Origin: Actinobacteria bacterium UBA2286
Lineage (GTDB): Bacteria; Actinomycetota; Coriobacteriia; Anaerosomatales; Anaerosomataceae
DNA: 37,677 bases
Assembly: GCA_002345925.1 (NCBI GenBank)
Contig: DDWM01000035.1
Coordinates: 57,161 to 94,837, forward strand
Direction: 5' to 3'
The notes beneath the pieces were generated by a model. It saw only the letters and a list, made by a program, of their open reading frames with translations. It did no database searches and was not told where the DNA came from. Of this stretch, positions 34,172 through 37,677 are shown piece by piece. How positions within the stretch are numbered: position 1 is the stretch's first letter; the number at the start of each line of letters is the position of its first letter. Made by a program: the position numbers and the translations under genes.

Positions 34172-35959
34172 TTAAGAGATTCCAAGCTCCTTGGCGGTCT
34201 CGGGCACGAAGTCAAAGACCGAATCAAGCTCCGCATCGGTAACCGTGAATACCACGTTATGCGGGGGCAGCGGCACCTTCAAGAAGAACTCGGGAAGGCG
34301 GTCGTCTGCAGCAGTGAATCCTGCATGCTGGTTGAAGAGTCGCTCGTAAGTGAGCGTCTCCTTGCCAACAGCAAGAACCGCGTTCACGTCCCACGGATCG
34401 CCAGTGTGAGCCGCGACCATATCCACGATGGCCGTGAAGGCCTCAGGAATGTCGAGAACCGGGAAAGCCACGAAGATACACAGACCCATAGAGTCGAGCA
34501 TCGCCGTTGCAATCTGCAGGTTCTTGGAGAGCTCCGCCTGACCCTCCGGCTTGAGCGGGTCGACCGTACCGCCAACTGCAAGAACGTTCGCGGTGATGGC
34601 ATAACCAGCGGTGTGGTCGGCACCCATCGTCGTCGTAGCGTACGTGACGCCGATACCCTGAATCGGGCGCGGGTCGTACGCCGGCAGCGCCTGGTGCTTC
34701 ACGACCGGGATGTGAGCCACACCGAACTTGATGCCGGTGGCTTCGCAGCCATCTCCGAGAGCCCGTCCCAGCTCGGTGTCCTTGGCAATCTCGGCAAGCG
34801 CAGCCATCGCGCCTTCTGCATCACCGAAAGCGATCTGCCCGGAGTCCATATAGACTCCAAGCGTCGCACCCATCTCGATGGTGTCCACGCCTAGGTCCCC
34901 ACACAGCCGGTCAAGCCTTGCGACCGCATCCATATCCGAGATCCCGCAGTTCGCGCCGAGAGACCATGCGCTCTCGTATTCGGGACCCTTCGTCATATAG
35001 TGTCCGTCTTCATCAACGTAGTACCGCGAGCACTGGATGACGCAACCACTGTGACAGCCGTGCTTGACGTTGCCGCCACGTGCGACGGTGATCTCCCGCA
35101 TCGTCTCGCCGGAGATTCCCTCAACGCCTTCGAATCGACCGTCCGAGAAGTTGCGGGTCGGATAGCCACCCGCCTCGTTGATGATGTTCGCGAGCACGTT
35201 CGTGCCATAAGTCGGCAAACCCTCGCCGCTCACGGGATGAGTGCGCAGTGCCGAGGCAAACGTCTTGACGGCGGTGTTGAACGCCTCTTTGTCTGCGTGC
35301 TCCAAAGACTTCAGGCCTTCGTCGAATATCGCGATTACCTTGAGTCCCTTGCTTCCCATGACCGCACCAAGGCCGCCGCGCCCTGCATAGCGGTTCGGGT
35401 AGCCCATCGGATCGGTCACAGCGATACCGGCCGCCTTCATGCCATGCTCGCCTGCAGGCCCGATGACCAGGAAAGACGACTTCTCGGTCATACGGTCTTC
35501 AGTCGCCTCGATACCCTTGGCAACGGCGACGGTCTCGTACGTTCCAAGGCCTTTCATGTCATGGCGGCACACGATATCCGCCTTACCGTCCGGGAACAGA
35601 CGAAGCACATAGCTGCAGTTCTTGTTCGACGGCATGCCTTCGATGACGACCGCGGCGATTCCCATCTTACCCAGAGCATGTGCAGCCGTGCCGCCGGTGT
35701 TCGACTCCTTGATGCCACCGGTGAGGGGACTCTTTGCGCCAACAGAAAGACGCCCACCGTTCGGCGCAGTCGTTCCGCCGAGAAGCCCGGGGGCGAGTAC
35801 AAGCTTATTTAGCGGGCCGAGCGGATCTGCGTCGGCAGGAACTTCGGTGAAGACAATCGCCGAGGTCAGCGCACGCCCTCCGTAGCGAGACCACTTCTCA
35901 GGTAGTGGTTCCATCTTGATCGACAGATCCGACATGTTCACACGCATGATCTCACGCAT
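34172..35959 (-). CDS. Aldehyde:ferredoxin oxidoreductase family protein (tungsten/molybdenum)
   Basis: Cytoplasmic oxidoreductase of the AOR family, which interconverts aldehydes and carboxylates with ferredoxin using a tungsten bis-pterin and one [4Fe-4S] cluster. Of 595 residues, the N-terminal pterin-binding domain has KLVLAPGLLGGTTAPNGGRL and GGLGAVMGSKGLKVI. Cluster ligands appear as C302-x3-C306-x3-C310 (CHSGCVIQC) and C494 (LDSMGLC). ALPAYDPRPIQGIGVTYATT and TMGADHTAGYA match the central pterin-site region. ATG 35957-35959 has AAGGGGG 5 bases upstream; a GTG at 35986 is less likely. The first Cys spacing (x3) differs from the common x2, hinting at a subfamily with another substrate. 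Followed by a MoaD-like and a ThiF-like gene. Confidence 0.93.
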   Translation of the reverse strand: MREIMRVNMSDLSIKMEPLPEKWSRYGGRALTSAIVFTEVPADADPLGPLNKLVLAPGLLGGTTAPNGGRLSVGAKSPLTGGIKESNTGGTAAHALGKMGIAAVVIEGMPSNKNCSYVLRLFPDGKADIVCRHDMKGLGTYETVAVAKGIEATEDRMTEKSSFLVIGPAGEHGMKAAGIAVTDPMGYPNRYAGRGGLGAVMGSKGLKVIAIFDEGLKSLEHADKEAFNTAVKTFASALRTHPVSGEGLPTYGTNVLANIINEAGGYPTRNFSDGRFEGVEGISGETMREITVARGGNVKHGCHSGCVIQCSRYYVDEDGHYMTKGPEYESAWSLGANCGISDMDAVARLDRLCGDLGVDTIEMGATLGVYMDSGQIAFGDAEGAMAALAEIAKDTELGRALGDGCEATGIKFGVAHIPVVKHQALPAYDPRPIQGIGVTYATTTMGADHTAGYAITANVLAVGGTVDPLKPEGQAELSKNLQIATAMLDSMGLCIFVAFPVLDIPEAFTAIVDMVAAHTGDPWDVNAVLAVGKETLTYERLFNQHAGFTAADDRLPEFFLKVPLPPHNVVFTVTDAELDSVFDFVPETAKELGIS

Positions 35960-36061
35960 ATGTACCCCCTTGCAGTCAGGCGGCACGGAATCAGCCGCAT
36001 AAATTAGGAGGCCGGGCAGCCATCAGCCTCTCAACTCATTAACTTACCCGTAGTCAAGCTG

Positions 36062-36080
36062 AAGTCACAGCTTCTGACTT
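36062..36080 (-). promoter_or_regulatory. Inverted repeat upstream of the AOR gene
   Basis: AAGTCA / TGACTT arms with a 7-base spacer lie in the 174-bp gap between the dGTPase-like and AOR genes. A TTGACT hexamer follows close by on the minus strand, but no matching -10 was found. An operator for AOR or a weak terminator of the dGTPase gene are both possible. Confidence 0.35.
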
Positions 36081-36133
36081 AAATAGACAGGCGACTTCAC
36101 TGAATCCACATGCCAATGACCGCAGAAGGTGCT

Positions 36134-37174
36134 CTACATCTTCCATCTGGACGGCATGAAGAGCTGCTCGTAAGTGCGGATCGCGTACCGGTCAGTCATC
36201 CCGGCAACGTAATCGACGACACGCTGTGGCAGCGGGCCGAGCGACTCGAGCGCAAACTCCTCGGGCAGCTCAGACGGATGCGCCAGGTAGTAGCCGAAGA
36301 GCCGCTTCACGAGCTCGAGCGCTTTCGGGTCCTCCCCCTTCGCGTCCATCGAGAGGTAGACGCGGTCGAAAAGAAACGCCCTAAGCGCGAGCATCGCGGC
36401 TTCAACATCCGGCGTCATCATGATGCGGTCCTGATCAGCGCTTGCCGTTACCATCGACTGCACGAGTGCCGTGATACGCGCACCGTGATGCCTGCCGAGC
36501 ACCGTCGTGATGGCTTCGGGTATCTCGGAGTCCGACATCACACCAGCACGGACGGCGTCGTCGATATCGTGGTTGACGTAGGCGATGCGATCGGCGGTCT
36601 TCACGATCTGTCCCTCAAGCGTGGCAGGTACGTCTTCTCCGGTGTGATTCCGGATACCATCACGCACTTCCCAGGTGAGGTTCAGGCCGCGACCGTCGTA
36701 TTCGAGCACCTCAACCACCCGCAGCGACTGCAAGTTGTGCTCGTAGGCATGCGGCATACCGGGGTACTCCGGAGCCACCTCGGCAAGGCACTGCGAAAGC
36801 GCGCTTTCGCCCGTATGGCCAAACGGCGTGTGACCGAGGTCGTGTCCGAGCGCAATGGCCTCAGTGAGGTCCTCGTTCAATCGGAGCGCCCGCGCGATGG
36901 AGCGGGCAATCTGTGCGACCTCGAGGGTATGCGTGAGGCGGGTGCGGTAGTGATCGCCCTCGGGCGCCAGGAAGACCTGTGTTTTGTGTGAGAGCCGCCG
37001 GAAGGCCTTGCAGTGGATGATCCGGTCGCGATCACGCTGAAACTCAGTGCGAAGCGGATCGGGCTCCATGAGAATCTCTCGGCCAACCGTGGCATCAGAG
37101 AACGCAGCTCTTGGCGAAAGGCGCGAGCGCTCCTCGGCCTCAGCTGCCTCGCGTGTAAGGATGATTTCGCTCAC
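36134..37174 (-). CDS. dgt: Deoxyguanosinetriphosphate triphosphohydrolase-like protein (HD domain)
   Basis: Metal-dependent HD-superfamily dNTPase, splitting dNTPs to nucleosides and triphosphate. Of 346 residues, an N-terminal segment EPDPLRTEFQRDRDRIIHCKAFRRLSHKTQVF carries the family-typical basic residues. HD metal ligands appear in RTRLTHTLEV (H82), IALGHDLGHTPFGH (H111-D112) and IVKTADRIAYVNHDIDD. GTG 37172-37174 is the start: GGGGAG lies 6 bases upstream, and SEIILTREAAEAEERSRLSP is a normal N-terminus. The open frame further upstream overlaps the membrane-protein gene and is not real. Length fits the shorter (type 2) family. It starts 13 bp after the preceding gene. Confidence 0.95.
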   Translation of the reverse strand: MSEIILTREAAEAEERSRLSPRAAFSDATVGREILMEPDPLRTEFQRDRDRIIHCKAFRRLSHKTQVFLAPEGDHYRTRLTHTLEVAQIARSIARALRLNEDLTEAIALGHDLGHTPFGHTGESALSQCLAEVAPEYPGMPHAYEHNLQSLRVVEVLEYDGRGLNLTWEVRDGIRNHTGEDVPATLEGQIVKTADRIAYVNHDIDDAVRAGVMSDSEIPEAITTVLGRHHGARITALVQSMVTASADQDRIMMTPDVEAAMLALRAFLFDRVYLSMDAKGEDPKALELVKRLFGYYLAHPSELPEEFALESLGPLPQRVVDYVAGMTDRYAIRTYEQLFMPSRWKM

Positions 37175-37187
37175 GTGTGCTCCCCGA

Positions 37188-37541
37188 TCAGCCGAACATG
37201 AGCAGGCCAGCGCCGCCGAGAACAGCACCAAAGATCGCGCCGACGAGCCATGCACGACGAGTCCCCCACTGACGGGCGCCCCAGACCCCGACGTAGCTGC
37301 CGACGATCGCCCCCGGAAGCATGGGCCCAAGAATCGCAAACAGGTCTGCGCCGAGGACGGCAACCGCTTCACCGGGCTGTGCTCCGGCCACCATCGCGAT
37401 GAGCCACCACACGAAAAGCGGCAGGAACAGGGCCGCAACAAACGCCACAAGGAGAGGCTGCCAAAGCGGACGCTCACGCTTTGAGCGTCCCTGAATAAGC
37501 GGTGATTGAGCTCGCTGGTATAGTTTGGTCCTACTCGCCAT
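37188..37541 (-). CDS. Small membrane protein of unknown function
   Basis: A 117-residue protein with a basic cytoplasmic start (MASRTKLYQRAQSPLIQGRS) and three hydrophobic segments (about 30-52, 61-83 and 94-116), with Gly- and Ala-rich helices and no recognised motif. ATG 37539-37541 has AGGGG 6 bases upstream. Its stop lies 13 bp before the dGTPase gene, so the two are likely co-transcribed, and it follows the ppdK hairpin. No function can be assigned. Confidence 0.75.
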   Translation of the reverse strand: MASRTKLYQRAQSPLIQGRSKRERPLWQPLLVAFVAALFLPLFVWWLIAMVAGAQPGEAVAVLGADLFAILGPMLPGAIVGSYVGVWGARQWGTRRAWLVGAIFGAVLGGAGLLMFG

Positions 37542-37559
37542 TCAGGCCCCTAACGCATT

Positions 37560-37593
37560 GCGTGCCTCCTACGAAGTATCGCCGGAGGCACGC
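37560..37593 (-). terminator. Hairpin after the partial ppdK gene
   Basis: Perfect 10-bp stem GCGTGCCTCC / GGAGGCACGC with a 14-base loop, 24 bases past the stop of the partial gene at the right edge. No T-tract follows, so termination may be incomplete, and it ends 18 bases before the small membrane-protein ATG. Confidence 0.55.
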
Positions 37594-37617
37594 ATAAACG
37601 CTAGGGAGATGCTGGAA

Positions 37618-37677
37618 TTAGCGGTTGTCGGACACAGCTGCCTTGTCCGCGAGAGCTGCCTGAGCAGCCGCAAGACG
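37618..37677 (-). CDS. ppdK: Pyruvate phosphate dikinase, C-terminal end (partial)
   Basis: Only the last 19 codons and the TAA are in the window. They read RLAAAQAALADKAAVSDNR. RLAAAQAAL matches the conserved end of pyruvate phosphate dikinases (RVPIARLAAAQAAL), which convert PEP, AMP and PPi to pyruvate, ATP and Pi. A ppdK next to dgt and dnaG-rpoD is a familiar order in Gram-positive anaerobes. A PPi-dependent dikinase and a membrane pyrophosphatase in one block would both act on PPi. The assignment rests on a short match. Confidence 0.6.
   Translation of the reverse strand, partial: RLAAAQAALADKAAVSDNR

Noticed and set aside
34012..34236. N-terminal extension of the MoaD-like protein
   Set aside because: It runs through the tandem repeat and into the AOR 3' end, giving repeated low-quality sequence; family members are about 75-90 residues.
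36561..36570. TCGATATCGT inside the dGTPase gene as a further operator site
   Set aside because: Single isolated match within coding DNA; likely chance.
37175..37477. 101-codon N-terminal extension of the dGTPase-like protein
   Set aside because: It overlaps the small membrane-protein gene in another frame and does not resemble the family.

Overview
The window reads as a GC-rich chromosomal segment from an anaerobic Actinomycetota, most like a Coriobacteriia-related lineage. This assignment is inference. It rests on high GC, frequent GTG/TTG starts with GGAGG-type ribosome binding sites, a Lys/Ala/Pro-rich sigma-70 N-terminus, a membrane pyrophosphatase of the K+-dependent sequence type, a tungsten/molybdenum aldehyde:ferredoxin oxidoreductase and a trailing pyruvate phosphate dikinase. 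Nearly all genes lie on the minus strand and are read from right to left.

Layout. (1) 37-4776: a complete branched-chain amino acid (Liv) ABC importer, livK-livG-livF-livH-livM, with translational overlaps and a strong hairpin between livK and livG. (2) About 4.9-23.9 kb: a surface-polysaccharide locus. On its right are an N-acetylmuramoyl-L-alanine amidase with a PASTA domain, a degenerate LytR-CpsA-Psr-like protein, an unrecognised anchored protein, a Wzz/BY-kinase fusion and a WzxC-type flippase. A single plus-strand glycosyltransferase lies between noncoding stretches. To its left are a Wzy/ligase-like membrane protein, a GT2-GT4 fusion, a radical SAM enzyme, two GT4 enzymes, gmd and fcl (GDP-L-fucose supply) and the initiating sugar-phosphate transferase. 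The centre of the locus looks lower in GC than its flanks (hand counts: 31/60 at 13261-13320 against 44/60 at 2281-2340), as expected for an exchangeable glycan module. (3) 23.9-26.7 kb: a CAT-anticodon tRNA, a sensor histidine kinase, a tRNA-Asn with a clear promoter and terminator, and a stand-alone receiver protein. (4) 26.7-37.7 kb: a housekeeping block, in transcription order ppdK (3' end only), a small membrane protein, a dGTPase-like gene, an AOR-MoaD-ThiF module, a winged-helix regulator, the pyrophosphatase, dnaG and rpoD.

How the genes may work together. The polysaccharide genes cover the expected steps of a Wzx/Wzy pathway: priming, sugar supply, glycosyl transfer, flipping, polymerisation, length control, and possibly wall attachment or remodelling. 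In the right-hand block, AOR, a MoaD/ThiS-like sulfur carrier ending in Gly-Gly-Gly and a small ThiF-type adenylyltransferase probably make and use a pterin cofactor. They appear inserted into an otherwise familiar ppdK-dgt-dnaG-rpoD order.

Most unusual signals: a cluster of TCGATA/TATCGA sites with a perfect 20-bp inverted repeat upstream of the winged-helix gene (32832-33027); a 32-bp tandem repeat merged with the AOR terminator (34041-34148); a BY-kinase whose tyrosine cluster is followed by a third membrane helix and whose Walker A' motif is altered; and an LCP-like protein lacking the usual arginines. No CRISPR array, transposase or prophage gene was seen.
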